From positions 682,001 to 746,000 of the forward strand of contig NZ_QRGP01000001.1 of the NCBI RefSeq assembly GCF_003367235.1: a stretch of 64,000 nucleotides of DNA. The letters are read 5' to 3'. This document shows, in pieces, positions 1 through 9,109 of the stretch. Both the position numbers and the translations under genes were made by a program. Source of the DNA: Sphingorhabdus pulchriflava. Lineage in GTDB: Bacteria; Pseudomonadota; Alphaproteobacteria; Sphingomonadales; Sphingomonadaceae. Position 1 is the first letter of the stretch; each line of letters opens with the position of its first letter. The notes beneath the pieces are model-generated. The model had not been told where the DNA came from and made no database searches. It saw only the letters and a list, made by a program, of their open reading frames with translations.

Positions 1-334
1 CCTGCGTGATTGGCTGTCCTGCGGTAATTGGGGTGCGTACGACCGTACCTACCAAAGTCTCGCTTTGATCGCCTTCGCCATCTTTCTTCATGAAATAGGC
101 TTCTTCGATCAGCTCGGCGGGCCAGGGCTGATACCGGATGGAGTCAGCCGTGATGATTGTGCCGACAGGAAGGGCGCGCGTTGCTACCATAACCTGAGGT
201 CCCGTCGGGACCGGCTTCTGTGCGACAGCATTGGGCGAAGCCCCTCCGCCGGTAAACATGCTGCGTGCCATGAAGGCAGTGACGGCGGCTATCATTAGCG
301 CGCAGACCAGCAATATGACTTTTTTCCTGTCCAT
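1..334 (-). CDS. cpaB: CpaB/RcpC Flp pilus assembly protein (partial, 3' end outside window)
   Basis: The visible 111 residues begin MDRKKVILLVCALMIAAV, a short basic start followed by one hydrophobic anchor (about residues 4-22). A SAF-like segment follows, with the phrases MVATRALPVGTII and VGTVVRTPITAGQPI, which is the usual look of CpaB. CpaB is an inner-membrane/periplasmic factor needed to assemble Tad (Flp) pili, probably by contacting the CpaC secretin. The gene runs off the left edge, so the C-terminal part is unseen. It lies 42 bases downstream of cpaA on the same strand, so the two probably form the start of a cpa operon. The family call rests on motif recognition alone. Confidence 0.85.
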   Translation of the reverse strand, partial: MDRKKVILLVCALMIAAVTAFMARSMFTGGGASPNAVAQKPVPTGPQVMVATRALPVGTIITADSIRYQPWPAELIEEAYFMKKDGEGDQSETLVGTVVRTPITAGQPITQ

Positions 335-376
335 GACGAATAAGCTCCTGAACGGTCCCCTGAATGAGACAGCTAA

Positions 377-850
377 TCACCCAAAATGGTTAAAAAAATG
401 TTCACCTGCATTCCAAAGACCTGCCAGTGAAATTGCCACGCCATAGGGAATTCGCGGCTGCCCAGGGGCTTTGCGAATTTTGTGCGTGACGATGAAAGCT
501 ATGGTTACCAAGGCGCCCAAAAGGCTCGCATGGAAGATGAAGCGGAATGCGATCAGTGGCGGAAACCACAGCACGACCGCGGCGAACAATTTCACATCGC
601 CACCACCCATCATCCCAAAGCGGAAAAACACGGCAAACAGTGCGAAAGTGAGAAAACCGGCCGCCAGATAATAGCCAATCTGCGGCCAGCCAAAGGTGCC
701 ATTCGCGTACCAGAAAATCGGTGCGGCAAGCGCAATCGCAGCGGTCACTTTGTTGTAAATAAGCCGGTGCTTGATGTCTGAATAAATCGAGATCAGCAGG
801 CCAATTGCCAAGCCGCCGAGCAGCGCGTAAGCGAGGATAGGTTGGTCCAT
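377..850 (-). CDS. cpaA: Prepilin peptidase CpaA/TadV
   Basis: This is a small polytopic membrane protein of 157 residues with about five hydrophobic segments. It carries the two aspartates expected of type IV prepilin aspartic peptidases: D25 in SDIKHR near the end of the first helix and D85 in the GGGD motif. It lacks the N-terminal methylase domain of PilD, which fits the short CpaA/TadV class that cleaves Flp prepilins. An upstream TTG at 859 would add three residues; I prefer the ATG at 850. No pilin gene is visible next to it, because the upstream neighbour is a divergent hydrolase, so the flp pilin must lie elsewhere. Confidence 0.9.
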   Translation of the reverse strand: MDQPILAYALLGGLAIGLLISIYSDIKHRLIYNKVTAAIALAAPIFWYANGTFGWPQIGYYLAAGFLTFALFAVFFRFGMMGGGDVKLFAAVVLWFPPLIAFRFIFHASLLGALVTIAFIVTHKIRKAPGQPRIPYGVAISLAGLWNAGEHFFNHFG

Positions 851-860
851 AATGACCAAG

Positions 861-874
861 TCTTAACCTTAAGA
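861..874. promoter_or_regulatory. Short inverted repeat between cpaA and the divergent hydrolase
   Basis: The sequence TCTTAACCTTAAGA has two 6-base arms (TCTTAA and TTAAGA) around CC. It sits in the 42-base gap between two divergent genes. TTAACC resembles a half-site for the cell-cycle regulator CtrA, which controls pilus genes in Caulobacter, but the two TTAA blocks are 2 bases apart rather than the canonical 7. Treat it as a possible operator of unknown owner. Confidence 0.25.
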
Positions 875-892
875 GCTTTCCAAAAAGTAACC

Positions 893-1870
893 ATGTCCAA
901 AGCCAAAAGTGAATTTAACCGGCGTGCGATTCCGGAAGTCGCACGCGAAACGCACTGGATTGCACCGGACGGTTGGCGAATTCGCCGGATCGACTGGCCT
1001 TTAAGGGATGATTCTGGTGCGGGTGCCGCGGAACCACGCGGATCGCTGCTTTTCCTGCCGGGCCGGGGCGATCATTATGAGAAATATCTCGAAACGCTGC
1101 AGCATTTTGCCGATACCGGTTGGCGAGTAACCGCTATCGACTGGCGCGGGCAGGGTGGTTCCGGGAGGCTGCTTCCTGATGCCCATGTCGGGCATATTGA
1201 CGATTTTTCGACCTGGATTGCTGATTTGGGGGCTTTCTGGGCGGAATGGAAGTCGAATAATCCAGCTCCCCACGTTATCGTTGCGCATTCTATGGGGGGG
1301 CATTTGGTGATGCGCGCCCTGGTCGAAGGGGCCGTCGATCCGCAAGCTGTCGCACTTTCGGCGCCTATGCTGGGAATATCGACCCAGGGGCTACCCTATG
1401 CCGCACATCATGCGGTTGCACGCATATTGAGCGCTTTGGGTGATCCGACTCGTGCGGCCTGGAAAGAAGGCGAAAAGCCGATGTCCCCGCTCAACGTGCG
1501 CGGCAAGCTTTTGACCCATGATCCCGAACGCTATGCCGACGAAATCTATTGGTGGGGTGCTCGTCCGGAGGTGCGTCTTGGCCCACCGAGCTGGCACTGG
1601 GTAGAGCGGGCAATCGCCTCTACCCGCGCCCTGAACGAACCCGGCATTCTCGAAAAGGTCTCCACGCCGATATTGTTGATGGCCACCACAGCTGACAAGT
1701 TGGTCGATCCAAAGCGCATAGTTCGCGACGCAAAGCGGTTGCCGCATTCCGAATTACTGCTGTTCGGTGCAGAAGCCGCGCACGAACTGCTGCGCGAGAC
1801 TGATCCGGTTCGTGACCGCTGTGTTGCGGCAATAGACACTTTCTTTGCCACGCACGCGCCAACCGTATGA
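893..1870 (+). CDS. Alpha/beta hydrolase, lysophospholipase-like
   Basis: The 325-residue product has an alpha/beta hydrolase fold of the PldB/monoacylglycerol lipase type. The nucleophile elbow AHSMGG places the serine at about residue 133. The acid is probably the aspartate of LVDPKRI, and the histidine that of AAHELLRETD near the C-terminus. No signal peptide is seen, so it is probably cytoplasmic. I chose ATG 893 because an in-frame start at 842 would run into the divergent cpaA. The last four bases overlap the start of the FAD oxidoreductase gene, so the two are translationally coupled. The substrate cannot be told from sequence. Confidence 0.8.
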   Translation: MSKAKSEFNRRAIPEVARETHWIAPDGWRIRRIDWPLRDDSGAGAAEPRGSLLFLPGRGDHYEKYLETLQHFADTGWRVTAIDWRGQGGSGRLLPDAHVGHIDDFSTWIADLGAFWAEWKSNNPAPHVIVAHSMGGHLVMRALVEGAVDPQAVALSAPMLGISTQGLPYAAHHAVARILSALGDPTRAAWKEGEKPMSPLNVRGKLLTHDPERYADEIYWWGARPEVRLGPPSWHWVERAIASTRALNEPGILEKVSTPILLMATTADKLVDPKRIVRDAKRLPHSELLLFGAEAAHELLRETDPVRDRCVAAIDTFFATHAPTV

Positions 1871-2976
1871 GTGTTTATGATGTCGCGATCATTGGAGCAG
1901 GAATAGCGGGCGCAAGCCTGGCCGCGATGCTGCCCGCTGAAATGCGGGTCATCCTGCTCGAAGCAGAGAATCATCCCGGTGTGCATTCGACAGGTCGATC
2001 CGCGGCATTTTGGAGCGAAACCTATGGCGGCCCGTCCATCCAGCCGCTGACGTCGGCATCCAAGGCATTTCTCGAAGCGCCCCCGTCCGGCTTTTCCGAA
2101 ACCGGATTCCTGTCACCACGCGGTGCGCTGCATCTTGGCACATCTTCTGATGCGGCTTCCGCCAATGCCATGTTGTCAGAATTTTCGGGGTCGCCGGTGC
2201 GACTGGATCAACTGATCGATGCTGACATCGACAAATTTGTAACTGGCCGGAAACCCGGATGGAATGTCGCTTTGTGGGAACCGGACTGCTGCGACATCGA
2301 TGTCGGCAGCCTTCATGGCAAATATCTGGCGCAGGCGGGCCGACATGGTGTTGATCTGGCTTGCCGTTCGCGGGTGCACTTGTTGCAATGGCGACAGGGG
2401 CGATGGCTGGTCGAAACGCACACCGGATCATTCGAAGCCCGATTGTTGGTCAATGCCGCCGGTGCGTGGGCAGACGAAATTGCCTTGCTGGCAGGTGTAA
2501 GCGCGGCGGGTATCCAGCCCTATCGAAGGACAATCGTGCAATTGGCCGTCAATCCGCCTGCGGTTGTAACGCTTCCGCTGGTGGTTGGCCTTGATGGCAG
2601 CTTCTACTTCAAACCCGAAGCGGGCGGAAAATTATGGCTCAGCCCGCATGATGAAATTGCGACGCCGCCATGCGATGCAGCCCCGGAAGAGATCGACGTT
2701 GCGACGGCCATCGCCCGATTTGAGGAAGTGGTTGATTGGCAAATAGTCAAGCTGGAACGTAAATGGGCGGGCTTGCGAAGTTTTGCACCAGACCGGCTGC
2801 CGGTTATCGGCAGGGATCCTGCAAATGAAAATTTCTTCTGGCTGGCCGGGCAGGGGGGATTTGGGATCCAGACCGCTCCCGCTGTGGCAGAGCTTTCTGT
2901 GGCCTTGATTAGCGGAAGAAAAACCAAGATTTCAGCAGCTAATCCAAAAGCTTACGCGCCTGACCGTTTCAGCTGA
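1867..2976 (+). CDS. FAD-dependent oxidoreductase (D-amino acid oxidase / GlpD-like fold)
   Basis: The 369-residue protein opens with the dinucleotide-binding motif IIGAGIAGAS (glycines at about 10, 12 and 15), followed by an acidic end of strand 2 (LLEAENH). The C-terminal part has the AGLRSFAPDRLPVIG and AGQGGFGIQTAP blocks of the DAO family, which bind the FAD and the active site. Members oxidise amino acids, sarcosine, hydroxyglutarate or similar substrates, and the sequence does not say which. It overlaps the upstream hydrolase gene by 4 bases (ATGA), implying one operon. No partner electron carrier is adjacent. Confidence 0.8.
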   Translation: MSVYDVAIIGAGIAGASLAAMLPAEMRVILLEAENHPGVHSTGRSAAFWSETYGGPSIQPLTSASKAFLEAPPSGFSETGFLSPRGALHLGTSSDAASANAMLSEFSGSPVRLDQLIDADIDKFVTGRKPGWNVALWEPDCCDIDVGSLHGKYLAQAGRHGVDLACRSRVHLLQWRQGRWLVETHTGSFEARLLVNAAGAWADEIALLAGVSAAGIQPYRRTIVQLAVNPPAVVTLPLVVGLDGSFYFKPEAGGKLWLSPHDEIATPPCDAAPEEIDVATAIARFEEVVDWQIVKLERKWAGLRSFAPDRLPVIGRDPANENFFWLAGQGGFGIQTAPAVAELSVALISGRKTKISAANPKAYAPDRFS

Positions 2977-3061
2977 ATTTTACTTCTGGTGGCTGGAAGT
3001 CGGGCATTTACTCTGTTAGAACTTCCCATGCTTAGTCTGTCCAATCGGGAAAGGGTTTAGA

Positions 3062-3235
3062 ATGGCGCACTATTTTGAAATCAAACAAAACAAGGCTGGC
3101 GAATATGTCGCCTATTTCAAGTATAACAGTGAAACGATTTTCTGGACCGAGGGCTACAAAAGCAAAGCGTCGGCAAAAAATGCTATCGAGTCAGTTCAGA
3201 AAAATGGTCCAGGCGCCGAGACGCGCGAAGCTTAG
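3062..3235 (+). CDS. Small YegP/DUF1508-like protein
   Basis: A 57-residue reading frame begins MAHYFEIKQNKAGEYVAYF and ends ETREA. It contains the pattern typical of a single DUF1508 (YegP) repeat: an F-x-I/L-x-x-x-x-G-x-Y start, a mid-block resembling SETIFWTEGYKSKASAKNAI, and a terminal V-x-x-N. A purine-rich ribosome site (GGGAAAGGG) lies just upstream. The family is widespread and its biochemical function is unknown. It converges on rnhA with only 13 bases between them. It is too short for many gene finders, but codon use and motif support make it likely real. Confidence 0.8.
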   Translation: MAHYFEIKQNKAGEYVAYFKYNSETIFWTEGYKSKASAKNAIESVQKNGPGAETREA

Positions 3236-3248
3236 TTTCGAAAATTGC

Positions 3249-3686
3249 TCAAGCGCTGGCTGCTTCGGCAGCGGCGCTTGCCAAACGATCAGCCCGTTCA
3301 TTTTCGACATGGCCATTATGGCCCTTGACCCATTGCCAATCTATTTGATGCCGAGCACTGGCCTCAATTAATTCATGCCACAAATCCGCATTGCGAACGG
3401 GTTGCTTCGACGCGTTTTTCCAGCCGTTGCGCTGCCATCCGCCTACCCATTTGGTGATCCCGTCGCACACATATTTACTGTCGGTGTGGAGGGTGACGCG
3501 GCAAGGCTCGATCAATAAATTCAGCGCGCGAATTGCTGCCGTCATTTCCATCCGGTTGTTGGTGGTGTCGGGATCGCTACCCGATATTTCCTTTTCATGC
3601 GGGCCGTATCGCACAATTGCCCCCCAACCGCCGGGGCCGGGATTACCTTTGCACGCGCCATCTGTGAAAATCTCGACATGCTTCAT
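3249..3686 (-). CDS. rnhA: Ribonuclease HI
   Basis: The 145-residue product is a full-length RNase HI that removes RNA from RNA:DNA hybrids, including Okazaki primers. The acidic metal-binding residues sit where expected: D9 in [15 protein letters not shown], the glutamate of NNRMEM, the aspartate of LHTDSKYV and the terminal aspartate of NERADRLA. The catalytic-loop histidine is in VKGHNGH. The gene lies 18 bases downstream of thrB on the same strand and completes an ispH-thrB-rnhA operon. Nothing unusual is seen in it. Confidence 0.97.
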   Translation of the reverse strand: MKHVEIFTDGACKGNPGPGGWGAIVRYGPHEKEISGSDPDTTNNRMEMTAAIRALNLLIEPCRVTLHTDSKYVCDGITKWVGGWQRNGWKNASKQPVRNADLWHELIEASARHQIDWQWVKGHNGHVENERADRLASAAAEAASA

Positions 3687-3704
3687 GTCAACGGCCCAAT
3701 ATGA

Positions 3705-4667
3705 TCACAGGAAAAGTCCCAGACCTTCAACACCACTATAATATTCCAGGCGCTTCAGGAAAGCCAAAGGGTCCTTTCGCGTTACCATTGCATCGGCGGG
3801 CGTATTGATCCAGTCGTAAAGCCGGGTCAGCAAGAAGCGCAACGAGGCACCACGCGCTAGCACTGGCAGGGCATGCCGTTCTTCCGCTAGCAGTTCACCA
3901 CAGGATGCATAACCGTCCAACAGCGCTTTTCCGACTTCAGTGTTACAGCTCCCGCCATCGTTCGAAAAACTCCATGCCGCATGTGTTACGGCTAGATCAT
4001 AGGCCCGCAATTCAGTGCACGCGAAGTAGAAGTCGATAAGTCCCCCAACGCGGTCCCCATTGAACAGGACATTATCGGGAAAAAGGTCGGTATGCGATGC
4101 AACTGCGGGAAGATCTGTGGGCCAATTGGCATCAAGCCAGTCCAGTTCCCGTTCAATCCGCGACGAAAGTCCGGGCTGGAATTGTTCGGTCGCGACAGCG
4201 TCACACTTGCCGAACAAGGATCGCCAGCTAGCCTGACCCAATGGGTTGGGCTTGATCTCGGTAAAGCTTTTCAATGCATTATGCATTTGGCCCAAAGCCA
4301 TCCCAACTGCGGCAGCACGGGCTTCAGTCGGCTCGCTTACCGAAATACCTGGCAGGAATTCAATCAAACACGCCTTGCGACCGGCCACGTCCTGCAGCCA
4401 TTGCCCTTTCCGGTCCTCAATAAATCGTGGAACCGGGCAACGCGCTTCGTGCAGATGGGCAAGCAGGCGATGGAAATAGGGCAAATCATCCGGATCGACC
4501 CGGTTTTCATAGAGGGTCAGGATGAAACGGGCTTGGGTTGTTTCGAGCAGGAAGTTGCTGTTCTCAACACCCTCTGCGATGCCTTTCAGCGAAACAAGAC
4601 TGCCAACGTCATATAGCCGTAGCAAGGCTTGCGCTTTTTCGGCGCTGACTTGGGTATAGACTGCCAT
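3705..4667 (-). CDS. thrB: Homoserine kinase, ThrB2 (APH-fold) type
   Basis: This 320-residue protein belongs to the aminoglycoside phosphotransferase-like homoserine kinases, not the GHMP-type ThrB of enterics. It phosphorylates homoserine in threonine synthesis. Key blocks are the N-terminal VSLKGIAEGVENSNF, the catalytic HTDLFPDNVLFNG and the metal-binding IDFYFACTELRAYDLA. Its start overlaps the ispH stop by one base, so it is co-translated with ispH and followed by rnhA. The order is common in alphaproteobacteria even though the three functions are unrelated. Confidence 0.93.
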   Translation of the reverse strand: MAVYTQVSAEKAQALLRLYDVGSLVSLKGIAEGVENSNFLLETTQARFILTLYENRVDPDDLPYFHRLLAHLHEARCPVPRFIEDRKGQWLQDVAGRKACLIEFLPGISVSEPTEARAAAVGMALGQMHNALKSFTEIKPNPLGQASWRSLFGKCDAVATEQFQPGLSSRIERELDWLDANWPTDLPAVASHTDLFPDNVLFNGDRVGGLIDFYFACTELRAYDLAVTHAAWSFSNDGGSCNTEVGKALLDGYASCGELLAEERHALPVLARGASLRFLLTRLYDWINTPADAMVTRKDPLAFLKRLEYYSGVEGLGLFL

Positions 4668-5635
4668 CAGGCCGAAACGGTTTCCGACAGACCGCGCGGT
4701 AGTTTGAACGTAATCGATTCTTCAGCGGTAACGACCTGCTGTTCGTTGACTGCAAAATTTTCCGAAATGCGGGCAATAAACTGCCTGACCAAAACTTCGG
4801 GCGCCGATGCGCCAGCGGTAATGCCGAGCGTTTCGACGCCGTTGAACCAGTCAAAATCGATGTCTTCAGCGCGCTGAACCAGATAGGATTTCGTGCCGCA
4901 GCGCTCGGCGACCTCGACCAGACGAAGCGAGTTGGAGCTGTTGGGGGCGCCGATGACCAGCACCAGCTGACATTTGTCGGCGATCGCCTTGACCGCAGCC
5001 TGGCGGTTCGATGTGGCATAGCAAATGTCTTCCCCCTTGGGCGCTACTATATTTGGAAAGCGTTGCTCAAGAGTCGAGACAATATCATGCGTATCATCGA
5101 CCGACAGCGTGGTCTGCGTCAGATAGGCCAAGCGTTCCGTGTCGGCAGGTGCGACATTCTCTGCGTCGGCGACGGTTTCGATCAGGGTCATTGAGCCTTC
5201 GGGTACCTGACCGAATGTGCCGACAACTTCGGGATGGCCGCTATGCCCGATGAACAGGATGTGGCGACCCGTTTCCACCTGGCGTTCGGCCTGGCGATGA
5301 ACTTTGGACACCAGCGGGCAGGTAGCATCCAGATAGTCCAGACCGCGATCTTGTGCATCGAGCGGAACCGATTTCGGAACACCATGGGCTGAAAATATGA
5401 CATGTGCGCCGGATGGAACTTCGTTGAGTTCATCAACAAAAATCGCGCCCTTCGCACGCAGGCTGTCGACAACAAATTTATTGTGGACGATTTCGTGCCG
5501 CACATAAACTGGTGCGCCATGCTGTTCGAGTGCAAGTTCGACGATTTTAATCGCGCGATCAACGCCCGCGCAAAAGCCGCGAGGGGCTGCGAGCAATATT
5601 TGGAGGGGCGGGCGGGAATCCGTTTGTTCAGTCAT
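4667..5635 (-). CDS. ispH: 4-hydroxy-3-methylbut-2-enyl diphosphate reductase
   Basis: IspH catalyses the last step of the MEP isoprenoid pathway with a [4Fe-4S] cluster. The three cluster cysteines are visible: C22 in [10 protein letters not shown], one in LDATCPLV and one in [10 protein letters not shown]. The HGVPKS and [12 protein letters not shown] blocks are also present. An in-frame ATG at 5647 would add four residues; I prefer 5635, because [10 protein letters not shown] leads straight into the conserved domain. It is first in the ispH-thrB-rnhA operon and diverges from the lipoprotein gene at 5764, leaving about 130 bases for promoters. Confidence 0.96.
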   Translation of the reverse strand: MTEQTDSRPPLQILLAAPRGFCAGVDRAIKIVELALEQHGAPVYVRHEIVHNKFVVDSLRAKGAIFVDELNEVPSGAHVIFSAHGVPKSVPLDAQDRGLDYLDATCPLVSKVHRQAERQVETGRHILFIGHSGHPEVVGTFGQVPEGSMTLIETVADAENVAPADTERLAYLTQTTLSVDDTHDIVSTLEQRFPNIVAPKGEDICYATSNRQAAVKAIADKCQLVLVIGAPNSSNSLRLVEVAERCGTKSYLVQRAEDIDFDWFNGVETLGITAGASAPEVLVRQFIARISENFAVNEQQVVTAEESITFKLPRGLSETVSA

Positions 5636-5763
5636 GTGCAAGGTCATTTAGGTAATGTCGAAGCTAAGGCCAAGGCTTTTCCCTTGTTGCAGTTGGCAAG
5701 TCGGGCCGATAAAGACGCTGCGAATGGCAGTTCATGCCAATGCCTGATGAGGATTCAAGCCTG

Positions 5764-6408
5764 ATGAAAGTGACTGTAATATCCGTTTCCCTGTTGGCGC
5801 TGGCTCTTGCCGGTTGTGCTGGGGATGGCGAGCTGGATGTATCGTCAGGCGTTGGAATTACCGCAACACGAACTGGCTGCCCCACGGTTGCGGTTGCAGA
5901 AGGCACAGGCGACATCACCTTGTTTAACCAGGCTGGCAATCAGACGTCAGACGCGGTCGATGTGGTGGCAACCATCACCAAGGTTCGTCCTTCGTGCAAC
6001 AGCGGTGGAGAAAAAATATACTCGGTCGCTGATTTTGAAGTTCAGGCGCGTCGCGCAGTCGCTGGGCCTGCCCGCAGTGTTACCTTGCCTTATTTTTCCA
6101 CTATCGTCCAAGGCGGAAGTGCTGTCGTTGCCAAACGTATTGGTCAGGTGACCCTGAATTTTGCTGATGGCCAGACGCGTGCTTCCGCTCCCGCCAAGGC
6201 AGCGAGCTATATCGACGCGACATCAGCTGCATTGCCGCCTGAGATCGTCGCGAAGCTGACCAAAAAGCGCAAAGCCGGCGACGTCGACGCCGCGCTTGAC
6301 CCGCTTTCAGATCCGGAAGTGCGGGCGGCATTGCAGCGCGCCAGCTTTGAATTGCTGGTGGGCTTCCAACTGACCGAAGAGCAGCTCCGATATAATGTGA
6401 CCCGATAG
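5764..6408 (+). CDS. Putative lipoprotein of unknown function
   Basis: The 214-residue product starts MKVTVISVSLLALALAGC, a lipoprotein signal peptide with lipobox LAGC and the lipidated cysteine at residue 18. The mature part is soluble, with two further cysteines (about 39 and 77) that could form a disulfide, and a charged C-terminal region with LTKKRKAGD. I do not recognise a named domain. An in-frame ATG 30 bases upstream would put charged residues before the signal peptide and is unlikely. It is probably a single-gene unit, because a terminator follows at 6423. Confidence 0.75.
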   Translation: MKVTVISVSLLALALAGCAGDGELDVSSGVGITATRTGCPTVAVAEGTGDITLFNQAGNQTSDAVDVVATITKVRPSCNSGGEKIYSVADFEVQARRAVAGPARSVTLPYFSTIVQGGSAVVAKRIGQVTLNFADGQTRASAPAKAASYIDATSAALPPEIVAKLTKKRKAGDVDAALDPLSDPEVRAALQRASFELLVGFQLTEEQLRYNVTR

Positions 6409-6422
6409 ACGGGTGCCCATCC

Positions 6423-6448
6423 GGGGCGCCTGGCCCCCTTTTTCTTTT
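6423..6448 (+). terminator. Rho-independent terminator after the lipoprotein gene
   Basis: A short GC stem (GGGGC, loop GCCTG, GCCCC) is followed by a T-rich run CTTTTTCTTTT. It lies 15 bases after the lipoprotein stop and before argS, so it separates the two transcription units. Confidence 0.65.
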
Positions 6449-6511
6449 CCGTGGCATGGACTAGGGGGCAGCACATAGTGCCGCATCAGATCCATTCCGG
6501 GAAATTACAAA

Positions 6512-8239
6512 GTGACCCTATTCGTTCAATTCGCCGCCGCCATCGACGGAGCGCTCTCCACGCTTGAGCAAAATGGAGTGTTGCCAGTCGGCCTGGACCG
6601 CAGCAACGTAACCGTTGAACCGCCGCGCGACCCGTCGCATGGCGATCTGGCGACCAATGCGGCCATGGTTTTGGCCAAACCGGCCGGAACCAATCCGCGC
6701 GCTTTGGCTGAAGCGCTATCGACCGAATTGGCAAAAGTGGAAGGCGTGTCAGCCGTAGAGGTTGCAGGGCCCGGCTTCCTGAATTTGCGGCTCGATCCAT
6801 CCATGTGGATTGATGAACTACGCGCTATTGCGACGAGCGGTGACGATTATGGCCGTTCTTCAATCGGTGCAGGCAAGATCGTCAATGTCGAATATGTTTC
6901 CGCCAACCCGACCGGACCAATGCACATGGGGCATTGCCGAGGCGCAGTCGTCGGCGACGCGCTGGCCAGTTTGCTGGAATTTGCCGGTCACAAAGTCATA
7001 CGCGAATATTATGTGAACGATGCCGGCGGCCAGGTCGACGTTCTCGCCCGTTCGGTGCATCTGCGCTACCGGGAGGCGCTCGGCGAAGCCGTCGGTGAAG
7101 TTCCGGAGGGCCTGTATCCGGGCGACTATCTGGTACCGGTTGGTAAAAAGCTGGCAGCCGAACATGGCGATGCCTTTGTCGGCACGGATGAAAGCGCCTG
7201 GTTGGCGCTCTTCCGCGAGACAGCAGTTGCCATGATGATGGACATGATCCGTTCGGACCTTGCGTTGCTCGGTATCCATCACGACGTGTTTTCTTCCGAA
7301 GCCGCCGTGCAACGCGACAAGAAGCCGGAAGCAGCAGAAGCATTTTTGCGCGAAAAAGGGCTGGTTTATGACGGCCAGTTGGAACCACCTAAGGGTGAAC
7401 CCGATCCGGATTGGGAACCGGTGACACTGCCGCTGTTCAAATCGACGCAATTTGGGGATGACCAGGATCGACCAATCAAGAAATCGGATGGCAGCTGGAC
7501 TTATTTTGGTGCCGATATGGCCTATCACTTCCAGAAGTCCCAGATGGCCGACATGCTGATCGACATTTGGGGTGCCGACCATGCCGGAACTGTCAAGCGT
7601 ATCAAAGCAGCTGTCGCGGCCTTGACCGAAGGCACCAAGCCTTTTGATGTCAAATTGGTCCAGATGGTCCGCTTGCTACGCGGCGGCGAGCCCGTCAAAA
7701 TGTCAAAGCGGGCGGGCAATTTTGTAACGCTAGCCGATGTGGTGCGCGAAGTGGGCAAGGATGTGGTGCGTTTCACGATGCTGACGCGCAAAGCCGACGC
7801 GCAGATGGATTTCGACTTTGCCAAGGTGGTCGAGGCTTCAAAAGACAATCCGGTTTTCTATGTCCAATATGCCCATGCCCGGATTTGTTCGACGCTACGC
7901 AAGGCCGAGGCTGAAGAAGGGTTCGCACCTTCGGTTGAACATATAGCTCTGTTGGGAGCCGAAGAAATCGCACTCATCCGCGATGCGGCAAATTTCCCGC
8001 GCATTGTCGAAGCCGCAGCGAAAGCAGGGGAGCCGCATCGCATTGCCTTTTTCCTCGGTGATTTAGCTGCGGCATTTCATGCCTATTGGAATTTGGGTAA
8101 TGACCAGCCGGACAAGCGCTTCATATTGGCACAATCGCCGGAATTGAGCGCGGCAAGGCTTTTCTTGGCTGCCAATATCGGGCAAGTTATCCGCAACGGG
8201 CTGCGTCTGATGGGGGTCGAAGCTGCCACCCAGATGTAA
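6512..8239 (+). CDS. argS: Arginyl-tRNA synthetase
   Basis: A full-length 575-residue class I synthetase that charges tRNA-Arg. The HIGH-type signature is HMGH at residues 138-141 within ANPTGPMHMGHCRG, and the KMSKR loop is VKMSKRAGN near residue 395. The N-terminal additional domain for D-loop recognition and the C-terminal anticodon-binding helical domain ending RLMGVEA are both present. The start is a GTG at 6512, chosen because it gives the usual N-terminus. It is followed closely by a SPOR-domain gene, an arrangement common in alphaproteobacteria. Confidence 0.97.
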   Translation: MTLFVQFAAAIDGALSTLEQNGVLPVGLDRSNVTVEPPRDPSHGDLATNAAMVLAKPAGTNPRALAEALSTELAKVEGVSAVEVAGPGFLNLRLDPSMWIDELRAIATSGDDYGRSSIGAGKIVNVEYVSANPTGPMHMGHCRGAVVGDALASLLEFAGHKVIREYYVNDAGGQVDVLARSVHLRYREALGEAVGEVPEGLYPGDYLVPVGKKLAAEHGDAFVGTDESAWLALFRETAVAMMMDMIRSDLALLGIHHDVFSSEAAVQRDKKPEAAEAFLREKGLVYDGQLEPPKGEPDPDWEPVTLPLFKSTQFGDDQDRPIKKSDGSWTYFGADMAYHFQKSQMADMLIDIWGADHAGTVKRIKAAVAALTEGTKPFDVKLVQMVRLLRGGEPVKMSKRAGNFVTLADVVREVGKDVVRFTMLTRKADAQMDFDFAKVVEASKDNPVFYVQYAHARICSTLRKAEAEEGFAPSVEHIALLGAEEIALIRDAANFPRIVEAAAKAGEPHRIAFFLGDLAAAFHAYWNLGNDQPDKRFILAQSPELSAARLFLAANIGQVIRNGLRLMGVEAATQM

Positions 8240-8261
8240 GCCGGACCAGGAAGGAATGGGT

Positions 8262-8921
8262 ATGACCGACGACAACCGAGACGAGGACCTTGGCCTGGAC
8301 GATCCGGATCGTTTGCCTTGGCTCGAAACTGCCGATGGTTATGAATATGAGGAAAGTGCGTCCCCGCTCAAGGTAGCCGGACTGGTGCTTGGCGGACTTG
8401 CCCTGCTCGCTGCGATAGTTGGCGGTATTTACTGGTTGCAACGCAGTCAATCTGACGGCGCGTCGGGCAATGGCGAACTGATCGCGGCGCAGGAAGGCGA
8501 CTATAAAGTCGCGCCTGCGGATCGTGAGGGCAAAAGCTTCGAAGGCGAAGGCGACTCCGCTTTCGCCGCGAGTGAGGGCAAGAAGGTAGGCGCGACGATC
8601 GATCCCGCCAAGGCCAAAGCTGTAGAGGCTGCGCCTGCTTCTCCTGGCGCGGCACCTGCCAAAACCGGACCCGCCCCTGCGGGGTCAGGCTTTGTCCAAT
8701 TGGGTGCGTTCAGTGATGCAGCTGCGGCCGATCAAGCATGGGCTGCGATGGGCAAGCGCTTTGGTTTTTTGTCAGGCCTCAATCGCCGCATCGCAGAGGG
8801 CGCTTCCGAAGGTGGACGTAAGGTTTATCGACTGCAAGCAGTCACCGCCAATCCAGCGGCTGCTCAGCAATTATGTGCCAAACTCAAGGCAGCTGGCGAG
8901 AATTGCATGGTGGTCAAGTAA
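8262..8921 (+). CDS. SPOR domain membrane protein
   Basis: The 219-residue protein has an acidic cytoplasmic N-terminus, one membrane segment at about residues 43-61 (VLGGLALLAAIVGGIYWL), an Ala/Pro/Gly-rich linker and a C-terminal SPOR domain (FVQLGAFSDAAAADQAWAAM to CMVVK). SPOR domains bind denuded glycan strands at division septa. I prefer ATG 8262, which has AGGAAGGA at a good distance, over the ATG two codons earlier. It sits between argS and nagZ and ends at a strong terminator, so it closes the argS unit. The exact role, FtsN-like or otherwise, is not shown by sequence. Confidence 0.88.
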   Translation: MTDDNRDEDLGLDDPDRLPWLETADGYEYEESASPLKVAGLVLGGLALLAAIVGGIYWLQRSQSDGASGNGELIAAQEGDYKVAPADREGKSFEGEGDSAFAASEGKKVGATIDPAKAKAVEAAPASPGAAPAKTGPAPAGSGFVQLGAFSDAAAADQAWAAMGKRFGFLSGLNRRIAEGASEGGRKVYRLQAVTANPAAAQQLCAKLKAAGENCMVVK

Positions 8922-8967
8922 TCGCCGAAAGGCGGATCTGCCTTCAATGGGGGATGAAGGCATTTTC

Positions 8968-9008
8968 GGCCGTGGAGCGGGGCATCGCTCCACGGCCTAT
9001 TTTTTTTG
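8968..9008 (+). terminator. Strong Rho-independent terminator
   Basis: A perfect 12-base-pair stem (GGCCGTGGAGCG pairing with CGCTCCACGGCC, loop GGGCAT) is followed by a run of about eight T. It lies 46 bases after the SPOR gene stop and isolates argS-SPOR from the nagZ-scpAB-tatABC operon. Confidence 0.93.
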
Positions 9009-9109
9009 CGGTTTTGCACAGGATTCGCGGCCATTCGCAGGTACCGCGCTTGTCAGTAAAGCCAAGCTGACCTAGCTTGATAAATGAATTTTCGGAGTTC
9101 GGTCCAGTA

